Source: Hibiscus mutabilis (taxonomy: Eukaryota; Streptophyta; Magnoliopsida; Malvales; Malvaceae). Taken from it: 64,000 bases of DNA. The notes beneath the pieces were generated by a model. The model searched no databases. It worked only from the letters and a program-made list of their open reading frames with translations, and had not been told where the DNA came from. Below are positions 53,831 through 64,000 of the stretch, piece after piece. The stretch lies in the NCBI GenBank assembly GCA_019671005.1, contig CM033744.1, forward strand, positions 39,372,022 to 39,436,021. Reading direction: 5' to 3'. A program made the position numbers and the translations under genes. Every line of letters begins with the position of its first letter. Within the stretch, counting starts at the first letter, position 1.

Positions 53831-54839
53831 CCATTTAAATTAAATTTAGTTAATCACGTCATCTTAATATTTAATTTCAAAGGATGGCAACAATATTACA
53901 TTCTAGGTTTGAGCAGACAACATTTCTTTGGTATAATCCGTTTGAGTGAAAAATATAAGAGCTTGTCGAGTTTTGAATACAATTTAAATTTTATTTTAAA
54001 ATAATTCAAGTCCGATCGAAAATATCTATTCGGGTTTTTGTTCAAACTTAATGTCATTATTTATAACTTGTGTTATTGAATGGTTCCAATTTAAACACTC
54101 TCTAACCATGTATGATATATATATTTCTTCATATTCTTTTTCACTCGTGTAAGTAAGTTTTGTAATGTCATTTAATAAATCAAATATCATATAATATATT
54201 TATAATGTTATTTTTAATAAGGGATTTTGAGGATAAAGTATTGATCGGAGTATAAAATAGTCAAAGAATTGATGAGAAGAAAGAATTTACAAAGAGTTGC
54301 GGTCGTGAGATCAAATTGAATAAAATGCAAAGTTAAAGGATCAAATTAAAAAATAATTAAAGTTGCATAGGTGTTCTATCGTGGTAAAGAAGCATGTGGT
54401 TCAAATTTACTCAAAATAGACTTAAAAAGGAGTAGTAATTGAAGAAATAATAAAATCATGCAAAGTCAAAGAACTAAATTAAAAAAATAAGAAATTTATT
54501 GTCAAAATAGGAATTGAGGACTTACAATAAGTGAGAAATCGAAGAAACAAGAAAATGATAGACTAAATCACAAAACAATCAAATTACTTAAATAAAGACC
54601 AAAACAATGTAGTTTTATTTTTCGATTATTCAAACGTTACACATTTAAACTCAAACTTGAAATTCGAACTAAAAATTTAAATAGACTCAAATAACTTTAA
54701 TTTTAAAAAAAATAATTTTATTAAATCGAATCGAATTTTATCCGCCAGTGTAATCCAACCTATGAAACCAAGGAAGCCAGTTGGATTTGGATATCGCCTT
54801 ATCATTGCACCAAGATCTGATGATTAGCCGTTCCATCCA
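53831..54839. other. Intergenic between P450 promoter copies
   Basis: AT-rich with repeated AAAGTCAAAGAACTAAATT-like stretches. No P450 coding sequence or other gene is seen. Confidence 0.5.
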
Positions 54840-54842
54840 TAT

Positions 54843-54980
54843 GGAAAGATCCCTTTTGCCATATTCCACCAAACACCTACAGATCAGTTTTTGTCTCCAT
54901 TAGAATTTAGAACTGAGTCGATCATCCTTGATTTATAACACGAATACGGAATATGCCACCCCATTTACATTGCTAACTCC
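54843..54980 (+). promoter_or_regulatory. Promoter block of the intact P450 gene
   Basis: Shares GATCCCTTTTGCCATATTCC, CAGATCAGTTTTTGTCT and TATAACACGAATA...ATGCCACCCC with 59049-59185. The TATA box is TTTATAA at 54932-54938, about 65 bp before the ATG. Confidence 0.7.
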
Positions 54981-55001
54981 TGCTCCGGTTCTCCCTCTTC
55001 C

Positions 55002-57518
55002 ATGGCTCTCCTTTTCACCATTGTTGCTGCTTTCGCCATCTTTTGGTTTACATGGAAGTACCTCAAATCCAAGGGGAAACCGCCCTCCCCACCAGGCCCT
55101 CGAGGCCTCCCCTTAGTCGGAAACCTTCCCTTCCTCCGCCCCGACCTCCACTCCTACTTTGCCGAACTAGCTCGCACCTACGGCCCGGTTGTCAAACTCC
55201 AGCTTGGGAGCAAGCTTGGGATCCTGGTCACCTCCCCATCGTCGGCCCGACAAGTGCTTAAAGACCAAGACACTGTGTTCGCCAACCGTGATGTGCCTAT
55301 GACTGCCAAAGTTTTAACCGGCGGCCGTGATATAGCTTGGAATCCCTATGGTCCCGAATGGAGGATGTTAAGAAAAGTATGCGTCATCAAGATGCTTAGC
55401 AATGCTACTTTGGACAGAGCATACGCGCTTCGCCGTAGAGAAGTACGAGAAACCGTGGGTTATTTATATAACAAGGCCGGTTCGCCTGTAAACGTGGGAG
55501 AGCAAATGTTTTTAACGATATTGAATGTGGTGACCAACATGTTATGGGGCGGCACCGTCGAGGGGGAGGCGAGGGCGAGCCTCGGCGCAGAGTTCAGGCA
55601 GGTCATCTCAGAGACAACAGAGCTTTTGGGTATGCCCAATATTTCGGACTTTTTCCCAGCGCTGGCCCCGTTCGATCTGCAAGGTGCAGTCAAACGTATG
55701 AAAAAGCCAATGGATAAGCTGAACGCAATCATTGAAAGCATAATCGAACAGAGGTTGAAGAAGGAGAAGGAAAGTGGGAGCAGTTCAGCAGTAGAATTCA
55801 AGGACTTCGTGCAGTTCCTATTACAGTTGAAGGACGAGGAAGATTCCAAGACTCCATTGACTATGGATCATATCAAAGCCTTGCTCCTGGTCAGTTTTTT
55901 TTTTCTTACTAATTTCCTTCCTTTTTCTGTAATTTTTTTTTTACAGAACTGCTTTCGGTATTAATATTAGAAATTAGAATGTTAGATTTATTATTGAAAA
56001 GTTCTTAAATAGCTATGAATGAACAGAGGTGTTAGTGCTCCAATCTATCAATAAACAAAATAGTAGAACATTTTGTTAATGAATACACCTATAGAATTAA
56101 GGCATACACCTTACAGATAAAACTGCTCTAACGCAGATCTCTTAAGATGTAAGATTGTGTAAAAAATCCGACAAATTGAAATTCGATCCGAAAATTTGGT
56201 TATCCCAACCGAAAAATGTGGTTTCAATAGTTTTTTTTTTTAATTATTACGATTTAGTTATGGTTAACCGATTTGATCAGTTATATAATATATAGTAATA
56301 TGTTATTCTTAAAAATTAAAATATATAATATTTTAATATTTGCTTATTTATATTGGCCTAAGAGTGAGAAGTGAAATTGTTGGTTTGGTTATGATTTTTT
56401 ATTGGATGTTGTTGATGTATAATATCTAATGGTTGTTTTTATTAAATGTATGGTTGTTAGATTTTTATGAACTTTAATTTATAATATTGAGAAAGATACT
56501 AATATCATGTGTGAGTTTTTAAAAGTTATATATTTTCTCTATCATTATTATTAAATTCAATACGTATAGTAAGCGAAGTAAAAAACTATTATCCAAGCCA
56601 AATAAAACCGAATATTTCAGAAAACCGGTTATCGGATTTAATTTGTATGGTCTAAGATCGAGAATTGAGTAATCCGAATTTATCGTTAACCGAAATAATT
56701 TATTAACGGTTGACCGAACCTAGATTTACACACTGCTACTAGGATGAACATCATCCTCTTTTTTATTGGACTTAGCTACAATTGTAGTTCATTGGCACTT
56801 GTTCTTATGGAAATGGAATCTAATAGTATTTTGTTTTGGAAATATATTTGAAAATTGTCTTACATGGATCATTTAACATACATTTGATACTGCACAGGAT
56901 ATGGTGGTGGGAGGAACAGACACGTCATCCAACTCAATTGAGTTCATAATGGCTGAAATCATCAACAAACCAGAGGTGATGAGAAAAGCACAGCAAGAAC
57001 TAGATGAAGTAGTCGGCAAAGATAATTTGGTGGAAGAATCCCACGTTCACAAATTACCATATCTACTCGCAATAATGAAAGAAACATTACGTTTACACCC
57101 AGCTCTACCTCTCCTAATCCCTCATTGTCCTAGTGAACTCTGTATCGTTAATGGCTACGTTATCCCGAAGGGTTCGAGGGTGTTCGTCAATGTCTGGGCA
57201 ATTCACAGGGACCCTTCCATCTGGGAAAAGCCATTGGATTTCAACCCCGACAGGTTTTTGAATAGCCAGTGGGATTTCAATGGGAACGAATTCAGTTATT
57301 TTCCTTTCGGGTCTGGTAAAAGAATCTGTGCTGGAATTGCAATGGCTGAGAGGATGGTGTTGTATTCAGTTGCCACACTGCTTCATTCTTTTGACTGGAA
57401 AATACCTCAGGGTAACAAGTTGGATCTTTCTGAGAAGTTTGGGATTGTCTTGAAGTTAAAGAATCCACTTGTGGCAATTCCAACACCAAGATTATCAGAT
57501 CAAACTCTTTATATATAG
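55002..57518 (+). CDS. Cytochrome P450, CYP706-like
   Basis: Two exons, 55002-55889 and 56898-57518, with a phase-0 intron of 1,008 nt, giving 502 residues. The N-terminus (MALLFTIVAAFAIFWFTWKY) is an ER membrane anchor, followed by the hinge PPSPPGPRGLPLVG. The I-helix oxygen-binding motif is GGTDTS (301-306), the ExxR motif is KETLR (Glu-358, Arg-361), the PERF-type block is FNPDRF, and the heme loop is FPFGSGKRICAGI with Cys-440 as the iron ligand. All key residues are present. The overall sequence, the end PTPRLS and the intron position fit the CYP71 clan, best CYP706. In cotton CYP706B1 hydroxylates delta-cadinene in the gossypol pathway, but this copy is a different, diverged member, and its substrate (sesquiterpene, flavonoid or other) cannot be read from the sequence. 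It is the intact member of a tandem pair. Confidence 0.93.
56150..56740. repeat. Inverted-repeat element in the P450 intron
   Basis: The left end AAGATTGTGTAAAAAATCCG and the right end in reverse complement AGTGTGTAAATCTAGGTTCG are similar, with CCGAAAATTTGGTTATCCCAAC inside the left and ACCGAAATAATTTATTAACGGT inside the right. It is probably a MITE sitting in intron 1. It does not touch the splice sites. Confidence 0.45.
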
Positions 57519-59044
57519 TAATTTTAGATTGTTTAAACTCTTTTGTACACGGTTGTTTGTACTAATAACACTTTTTTTTTTGGGGGGGGGGGACCTTGAT
57601 TTGTATATTTGGGATTTTCAAAATCCTATAATCAATGTCCAGTTCAATTTCAATGGAATCCTCTCTAAACCCTGAATTCTGAAGTAGAGTTGAATTTGAA
57701 GAATTGGAACTTCAACTGGGAAAAGTAATATTTTATATATTTACACCAAAATAACTGAACATTGTGTTATGGTCTTGCTATGGAAATAGGGTTACAGAAT
57801 GAGGAAGGAGAAAAGAAGTTTAGATTAGAGAAGTTTGGAAAATATCCAGAGTTTTTTCATACCTTACCATTACAGCGTTTCGATTATTTATACTCCTTTA
57901 CTTAGAACCGGACAAAATCAGTTAACCTCTTGGGCGCCTTTTTCTCTCTGCAGCTTCTGCGTGATACCTGCTGCTCCTGCTCTCTTGTTGCTGCAGTGTC
58001 GGTTCCTGTATCATTCCCTGCAGCAGTGGTAGTTGGGCCATGCATGACACATTGAACCAACGGAGGAAGGCAACCTAGGGAGATGGGTCCTGCATCTGAG
58101 TGAGGAATTCCACTCACAATTGGAGATATGAAATCTCAAACATCATTTTTTGAATAGTTCATATATATTTTTTGATTAGGAAATCTCAAACATCAACTTA
58201 TTAAAAAAAGTATAATACCAAAAAATACCTCTAACGTATTAAGGGACAAAATAGCTCTTATGCAAATGAAAATTGTTAGTCAACTAACCCTAAAAAAAGC
58301 TAAACTATCTTTTAGGTCATTTAATTATAATATATACGTCATTTTTTCTAAAAACTATAAAAGTGTCATTTAATTAAAATATTACTATAAATAGGTCCTT
58401 CACAGTTAAATATTAGATGACAATAGTCAATAGTGACATGGTCATAGGCAGAACATAAGTGAGACTGATGGAGGCCATGACATTGATAAAAATTTTGAAA
58501 TTTTGAAATTTTTTAGATAAAAATCATTTTTTTAACCCAAAAAATTGAACAAATAGTATCTTGTAATCACATCAGCATATTAAGAAAAAAAAATTTAACC
58601 CCTCAAAAAATATATAATTTATTATCGGCCTCCTAAATTTAATTTTTTTAAATAACTCACAATAAATAATGTTGAGTTTCGTGCATCATAGACGACCATG
58701 CTATCGGTTTACCCACATTGAGGTAGTGTACATGTTTTTGTTTTAGCTATTATGGTATATTATTATGAGGGTTTTCTTATCAAAGAATAGTAAAATGTTG
58801 TTACCGGTGTACCAAGAACTTGCTTCATTATGTGCTTTGCATATTATAGTTTATAGCTTAAGCTCGGTGTAAATGTCTTGATTTGTATAAGCCTAAAATT
58901 CTACTCATTTAGACAGATTTGTCATCTTATGCAATGAAATGTACTGCAGAATATGCTGTTCATTATTTATATTTTTCAGAAAGATACCTTCTACATTTAT
59001 GCCATTTTTAATTTAAGACTGGGATGGTCGACCAAACCTTTATG
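57519..59044. other. Intergenic between the two P450 copies
   Basis: Has a T9-11 then G10 run at 57571-57591. On the minus strand, 57902-58020 encodes RRSCREKKAPKRLTDFVRF, which resembles the spacer between integrase and reverse transcriptase in Copia polyproteins; with TATTTATACTCC nearby this may be a small Copia scrap. The rest is AT-rich. Confidence 0.35.
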
Positions 59045-59048
59045 TTTC

Positions 59049-59185
59049 AAAAGATCCCTTTTTGCAATATTCCACCAAGCAGCAACAGATAAGTTTTTGT
59101 CTGCAGTCCAACTCATTCATTGCTATATTCAATAATCCTTCTAACTTTTCCTTGATATATAACACGAATATGCCACCCCGTTTAC
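59049..59185 (+). promoter_or_regulatory. Promoter block of the second P450 copy
   Basis: AAAAGATCCCTTTTTGCAAT, GATAAGTTTTTGTCTGCAGT and ATATAACACGAATATGCCACCCC match the first copy. The TATA box is TATATAA at 59156-59162. Between 59189 and about 59320 lies roughly 130 bp absent from the first copy, which moves the ATG (59332) about 170 bp from the TATA box. Confidence 0.65.
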
Positions 59186-59904
59186 ATTTCTTATGAGGGT
59201 TATAAATTACGATTGTGTATATAACGAATACTATTATAATTATTGTAGATATTTTTTTCGTAATAACGGTTTCAGTAGGTACCGCTTATTGTAGTAGTAT
59301 ACCGTTGTTTGAATCTCATTGTCCCCCTTTCATGACTCTCTTTTTCACTATTGTCGGTGCTTTCGCCGTCTTTTGGTTGACATGGAAGTACGTCAAATCC
59401 AAGGGGAAACCGCCATCTCCACCAGGCCCCCGAGGCCTCCCCTTAGTGGGAATCCTTCCCTTCCTCCGCCCCGACCTCCACTCCTACTTTGCTGAACTAG
59501 CTCGCACCTACGGCCCGGTTGTCAAACTCCAGCTTGGGAGCAAGCTTGGGTTCCTAGTGACCTCCCCATCGGCGGCCCGACAAGTGCTTAAAGACCAAGA
59601 CATCGTCTTCGCCAATCGTGATGTGCCTACGACTGTCAAGGCTATATCCGGCGGCCGCGATATAGTTTGGAACCCCTATGGTCCAGAATGGAGGATGTTA
59701 AGAAAAGTATGCGTCATCAAAATGCTTAGCAATGCTACTTTGGACAAAACATATGAGCTCCGCCGTAGAGAAGTACGACAAACCGTGGGTTATTTATATA
59801 GTAAGGCCGGTTCGCCTGTAAACGTGGGAGAGCAAATTTTTCAACGGTATTGAATGTGGTGACCAGTATGTTGTGGGGCGGCTCCGTCGAGGGGGAGGCG
59901 AGGG

Positions 59905-59909
59905 CCAGG
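59905..59909. other. Target duplication, left (CCAGG)
   Basis: CCAGG directly before the TGTCAC of the left LTR. It equals 63222-63226 directly after the right LTR. Confidence 0.9.
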
Positions 59910-60547
59910 TGTCACGGCCATGCCGTCTAGGCCCGATCGGCAAACCGTGCGGCACTTGAAAAGGGACCCAACCTAGACAAGTCAGCCTTCAACAAGCCCT
60001 TTATCCAAGGACTCAACTCGGAAGCGTCGTCTCATGATCCATCAGGCAACATGTGCGTCGAATATCGTATCCCGCGGGGCCTAGCGAATGCTAGCGACCA
60101 ACCCCTGACTCTCGCGACGAGCGCGATATGGGGCCCTGTGGCCCCAAACCGTCCCTAAGAGATCCTCCTAGAGAGACATCGTGCCATCCGCTTGGCTCCA
60201 ATGCCCGCACACCTAAGCCCTACGTGGGCCTAGGAGAAGGTCACTTACACCAAGGCAGCTCGGCTGCTAACGCTTGGCGAGGAGGATGGTGGAGACCCAA
60301 CACCAAACCACTTCCCCCTAAAGAGCTAAATAAACTTACCAAGTATGACGCGAGTAGACGTTGCTTCGTCCCAAACGAGGACACTTTCTGAACAGGGCCT
60401 TCATCGCCTTCCCAAAGCATCATAACTTACATCCTTGACTTGGTCGCTCTTTAGGCATTGCTCATATCATCGCTCGGTCCGCCTTTGCTCGGTCCCGAAC
60501 AGGCTTGTCAAGGCAGGATCGTAATATAATAAGAGACAGCCTTGACA
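59910..60547 (-). repeat. LTR, left copy
   Basis: 638 bp, TG...CA ended. Most differences from the right copy are single-base gains or losses in the first 330 bp; the rest is almost identical. In element orientation this is the 3' LTR. Confidence 0.9.
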
Positions 60548-61729
60548 CTCTCCCACACTTCCTATTATCGATGTCCTCATCGATACTGACACTCATTCTT
60601 CATCACCTGATGAGTTGATATGGACATCGAAGGCAGTTCCTCTTTGATCTATGCTTGACTTAATACACTTCTCTAGTCACATCATCTGAACATTCAAGCA
60701 AATAACTCAAGCCTCGATCCTGGGTTCTTTTGATTCCCTTATGATCCAGTTTTGCTCCTTCAATGTCAAGTGCTAGATTCATGCTCCCACACTTTTTCTC
60801 TGATTGTGGTTCGAGCGAAACACTTGTGGCAAATCATTGACTCAACTAACGCATGTCTTGTAGTGTCTTTGAGTCTCACAACTAGCCATAGACCTACAAA
60901 ACAAAAATAGCATACCTGCCGCCCATATGCAAGAGAACTAAGACCCGCCACACAATTGGTTTGCTCTTTGGCACTAAGCCCATTCGCTAATTGTGTCCCA
61001 CCGAATAGTGAGATCTTCAAGCAATGAATGCGTCACCATCTGGTTAATATCCAAGCGGGCAGGTACAGGTTCACCTTGCACTTAATTGCTTAATGATGTA
61101 AAATGATCTCTGGTTACCAACACGATACAAGCGAGTACTTGTCTCTTTGTCTTTCTTTATATGGCATGTACTATAAGACATACAAGCACATACATTAGTG
61201 ATAACCTATTTACACAAGTCTCGAACGATACCGGTTGGTAAATATTGCCTTACGATTCACAATTTGCCAAATGAATGTACATCTATTCCCACTCGAGCAA
61301 CCTTGCTCTCATGAACTCATGCATCTAGGCTTTCCAAATGCTAATAACACTTTTCCCACACGCCAACCGCCTTTAAGGTTATCCAACGTAACGTATAACT
61401 TGTCTCGCTTCTCTCTGCATCATCTTGTCGACGCCCCCTCGCCGATCGAACAAAAGAATTCCTTCGCTAGTTAGAGGTACCATTGTAACCGCAAATACTA
61501 ACTTTCCATTGACCAAGTGATGCACTATTGTGCCACAAGCCCAACCACATTATTCTTTTCAACACAACAAGCGCCTCAAGCTAAACATAAACGAGCCCCA
61601 TAAAGGGTTACTTTCCACATGACATCATGTAAGGATAATCATTTTTGGTTAACGATGTGCACCTCTCGCACTCGCTTGCAATATGATTTCCAGGCATGCA
61701 TCAACGATTCACAAGTAGTCGACTTCTCA

Positions 61730-62420
61730 ATACCGAGGTAACCATAGTGATTAACGCCGACACCTCTTGTGTACCGATTTCACTATGACGACCCAAATAA
61801 GACTTTAAGACATATTGAGTGCCTCAAAGACAAAACAACCATAGTGCGTAACGCCACCACCTCCGTAAACCGATGACACTATGTTTGAACTCGTTTGCAC
61901 CTCTCGCGCGATAAACGATAAGTGCCTCTTGCACTCAAACAACCATAGTGGTTACCGTCCAATCACCTCACCTCGTACCGATCCCACCAGTCCAACTCAT
62001 TAGCACCTCATGCGGCAAGAAGAAATAAGTGCCTCTTGCACCAAACAACCATGGTGGTTAGCGTCACCACCTCCGTGTACCGATCCCACCAGTCCAACTC
62101 ATTAGCACCTCTCAGCAAGAAGAAATAAGTGCCTCTTGCAATGAAACAACCATGGTGGTTAGCGTCCACCACCTCCGCATCGATCCCACCAGGTCCAACT
62201 CATTAGCACCTCCGTGCAAAGAAGAAATAAGTGCCTCTTGATCAAACAACCATGGTGGTTAGCGTCCACCACCTTCGTACCGATCCCACCAGTCCAACTC
62301 ATTAGCACCTCTCAGCAATATAAAGATCGAGCACCACATATGCTTCGATCGCTATAGTGGTTACCGACAGCACCTTTGTGCTACCGGCTCCACTATAAAA
62401 CTCACATGCACCTCTCGTGC
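61730..62420. repeat. ~100-bp tandem repeats in the LTR element interior
   Basis: The block CAACCATGGTGGTTAGCGTC...GATCCCACCAGTCCAACTCATTAGCACCTC...AAGAAGAAATAAGTGCCTC repeats with starts near 61940, 62046, 62147 and 62247, and with looser copies near 61735, 61838 and 62350. Each copy differs by small indels. Confidence 0.85.
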
Positions 62421-62568
62421 CACAAATTCACAACTAAGCACCACTGTGTGCCAAAGGAATGAGCGCCATCACATGCGAGATAATAACCAAGCACCTCTAT
62501 GCCCGAAACAATAGTCAGCACCTCCGCACTAACCAACCTCAATTTATTTCACATTACTCACCAAAGCC

Positions 62569-62583
62569 TTGCTCGATACCAAC
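62569..62583 (-). other. Primer-binding site of the LTR element
   Basis: Reads GTTGGTATCGAGCAA on the minus strand, next to the right (5') LTR. It resembles TGGTATCAGAGC of the initiator tRNA-Met site with one base missing. Confidence 0.6.
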
Positions 62584-63221
62584 TGTCCACGGCCATGTCG
62601 TCTAGGCCCGATCGGCAAACCGCGCGGCACTTGAAAAGGGACCCAACCTAGACAAGTCAGCCTTCAACAAGCCCTTTATCCAAGGACTCAACTCGGAAGC
62701 GTGCGCTCATGATCCATCGTGCAACATGTGCGTCGAATATCGTATCCGCGGGCCTAGCGAATGCTAGCGACCAACCCTCGACTCTCGCGACGAAGCGCGA
62801 TGGGGGCCCTGTGGGCCCCAAACCGTCCCCTAAGAGATCCTCCTAGAGAGACATCGTGCCATCCGCTTGGCTCCAATGCCCGCACACCTAAGCCCTACGT
62901 GGGCCTAGGAGAAGGTCACTTACACCAAGGCAGCTCGGCCGCTAACGCTTGCGCGGGAGGATGGTGGAGACCCAACACCAAACCACTTCCCCCCAAAGAG
63001 CTAAATAAACTTACCAAGTATGACGCGAGTAGACGTTGCTTCGTCCCAAACGAGGACACTTTCAACAGGGGCCTTCATCGCCTTCCCAAAGCATCATAAC
63101 TTACATCCTTGACTTGGTCGCTCTTTAGGCATTGCTCATATCATCGCTCGGTCCGCCTTTGCTCGGTCCCGAACAGGCTTGTCAAGGCAGGATCGTAATA
63201 TAATAAGAGACAGCCTTGACA
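62584..63221 (-). repeat. LTR, right copy
   Basis: 638 bp, the same length as the left copy. In element orientation this is the 5' LTR. Confidence 0.9.
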
Positions 63222-63599
63222 CCAGGCATGGTGCAGAGTTCAGGCAGGGCATATCTGAAATAACAGAGCTTTTGGGTACGCCCAATATTTCGGACTTTTT
63301 CCCAGCGCTGGCCCCGTTCGATCTGCAAGGTGCAGTCAAACGTATGAAAAAGCCAATGGATAAGCTGAACGCAATCATTGAAAACATAATCAAACAGAGG
63401 TTGAAGAAGAAGGACAGTGGGAGCGGCTCAGCAATGGAATTCAATGACTTTGTACAGTTCCTATTACAGTTGAAGGATGAGGAAGATTCCAAGACCCCAA
63501 TGACTATGGATCATATCATGGACTTGCTCCTGGTCAGTTTTTTTCCCTCTCTTTTGCAGTAATATTATTGTTAGTGTTGACATAAGAGGGGGATGAAAA

Positions 63600-63842
63600 T
63601 AGTTTGATATTTAGTTTATTCAAGCCTTTTAATTTTAGGGTTAAAAAATTTATATAAGTAGGATTTAAGGTTTAGAGGTTTAGTGTACAGGGTAGAATTT
63701 ATGGTTTATGGTTAGAATTTAGAGTTTAAGGTTTAGGTTTTAGGGTGCTATGGTTAGTGATTTAAGTTTTAGATTTTATAGCTTAGATATGAAGGGTTGT
63801 GTAAATTTTCTTTACATAGCTTGCGTATCAAAATATAACTAA
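63600..63842 (+). repeat. MITE filled with TTTAGGG-like sequence, degenerate
   Basis: The right end in reverse complement reads TTTTGATACGCAAGCTATGT, like the other copies. The left end (AGTTTGATATTTAGTT) is diverged. The interior has TTTAAGGTTTAGAGGTTTAG and AAGGTTTAGGTTTTAGGGTG. It lies in the remaining intron sequence of the P450 pseudogene. Confidence 0.65.
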
Positions 63843-64000
63843 GAAAAATGGTATCTAAATTTTAGATTTAAGGGTTTATGTTGTAAGGCTTAGAATTAAG
63901 GAATTAAGGTTATAATTTAAAGTTCAGAGTTTACCAACACCTAGTTGGTTTAGTAGTATGAGACACTAAATTTATTAAGTAAGATCAAGGGCTTGAATAT
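63843..64000. other. Window end, no gene
   Basis: AT-rich. If the P450 duplicate still has exon 2, this is part of its intron. Confidence 0.4.

Larger units (their letters stand above)
59910..63221 (-). mobile_element. Non-coding LTR retrotransposon (3,312 bp), LARD-like
   Basis: Two LTRs of 638 bp each (59910-60547 and 62584-63221) begin TGTC(C)ACGGCCATG and end GCCTTGACA, with a 5-bp target duplication CCAGG. The interior is about 2,036 bp. It reads on the minus strand: next to the right LTR, GTTGGTATCGAGCAA (62569-62583 in reverse complement) resembles the initiator tRNA-Met primer site with one base lost, and next to the left LTR the purine-rich AGGAAGTGTGGGAGAG (reverse complement of 60548-60563) serves as polypurine tract. 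No gag or pol motif is seen in any frame, so it needs another element to move. The interior holds about 100-bp tandem repeats. Confidence 0.9.
59332..63532 (+). pseudogene. CYP706-like P450 pseudogene, tandem duplicate, broken by an LTR element
   Basis: Exon 1 matches the intact copy at 55002 closely (MTLFFTIVGAFAVFWLTWKY, PPSPPGPRGLPLVG, RDVPTTVKAISGGRDIVWNP). A 1-bp deletion near 59835 changes GEQMFLTILN to GEQIFQRY and a stop (59851-59853). At 59909 a 3.3-kb LTR element interrupts the exon inside EAR/A. The sequence resumes at 63227 with HGAEFRQGISEITELLGTPN and ends at the same exon border (63532, CTCCTG/GTCAGT). Exon 2, with the heme loop, would lie outside the window or be lost. Two independent lesions mean no functional enzyme can be made. 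Confidence 0.92.

Noticed and set aside
60128..60391. ORFs in the LTRs (also 62761-63099)
   Set aside because: Both LTRs carry them, but they have no retroelement domain and lie in non-coding LTR sequence.
61730..62420. CRISPR-like array of ~100-bp repeats
   Set aside because: The units are contiguous, have no constant short repeats with unique spacers, and lie in a plant LTR element.

Overview
The window is nuclear DNA from a flowering plant, almost certainly a eudicot. It is AT-rich. Its genes have GT-AG introns, and it carries R2R3-MYB, GRAS and CYP706-type genes, precursors of the plant peptide hormones CLE and RGF/GLV, and plant-type Gypsy, LINE and MITE elements. A Malvaceae genome such as cotton would fit the cytochrome P450 family and the repeat style. 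That placement is inference from memory of family members, not a search result.

Layout. 1-5 kb: a hybrid proline-rich cell-wall protein with a 28-glycine run (minus strand), then several MITEs. 5.3-7.2 kb: a four-exon gene for a complex I NDUFB8-type subunit (minus), whose first exon junction does not read through. 8.2-12.2 kb: a YbaK/ProX-type aminoacyl-tRNA deacylase-like gene (plus) with no visible start. 12.7-13.6 kb: an RGF/GLV/CLEL peptide hormone precursor (minus) in four exons, missed by simple ORF calling. 14-20 kb: repeats. 20.3-22.8 kb: an intact HAM/SCL6-type GRAS gene with a miR171 target site and upstream ORFs. 25-26.8 kb: a 5'-truncated LINE. 27.1 kb: a single-domain CLE-like peptide gene. 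28.4-29.3 kb: a cluster of MITEs inserted in (TA)n tracts.

31.6-38.9 kb: a degenerate Gypsy-type LTR element with only a gag remnant. Its 3' LTR is cut off at a microhomology junction with a decayed tandem array of about ten CLE-peptide repeats (38.9-39.6 kb). 42-47 kb: nested MITEs around an R2R3-MYB gene of the MYB20/43 type. 52.8-53.3 kb: a frameshifted MIC19/CHCH-type gene copy. 55-57.5 kb: an intact CYP706-type P450. 59.3-63.5 kb: its tandem duplicate, broken by a 1-bp deletion and by a 3.3-kb non-coding LTR element with a 5-bp target duplication. A third, orphan copy of the P450 promoter lies at 53.7 kb.

How the genes relate. They do not form one pathway. Three themes recur: small secreted peptide precursors (RGF/GLV, CLE, degenerate poly-CLE), development and cell-wall regulators (GRAS, MYB, proline-rich protein), and a P450 tandem array decaying through transposon insertion. 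The most unusual items are the poly-CLE array fused to an LTR, the MITE families filled with TTTAGGG-like sequence, and the (TA)n-targeted MITE cluster.
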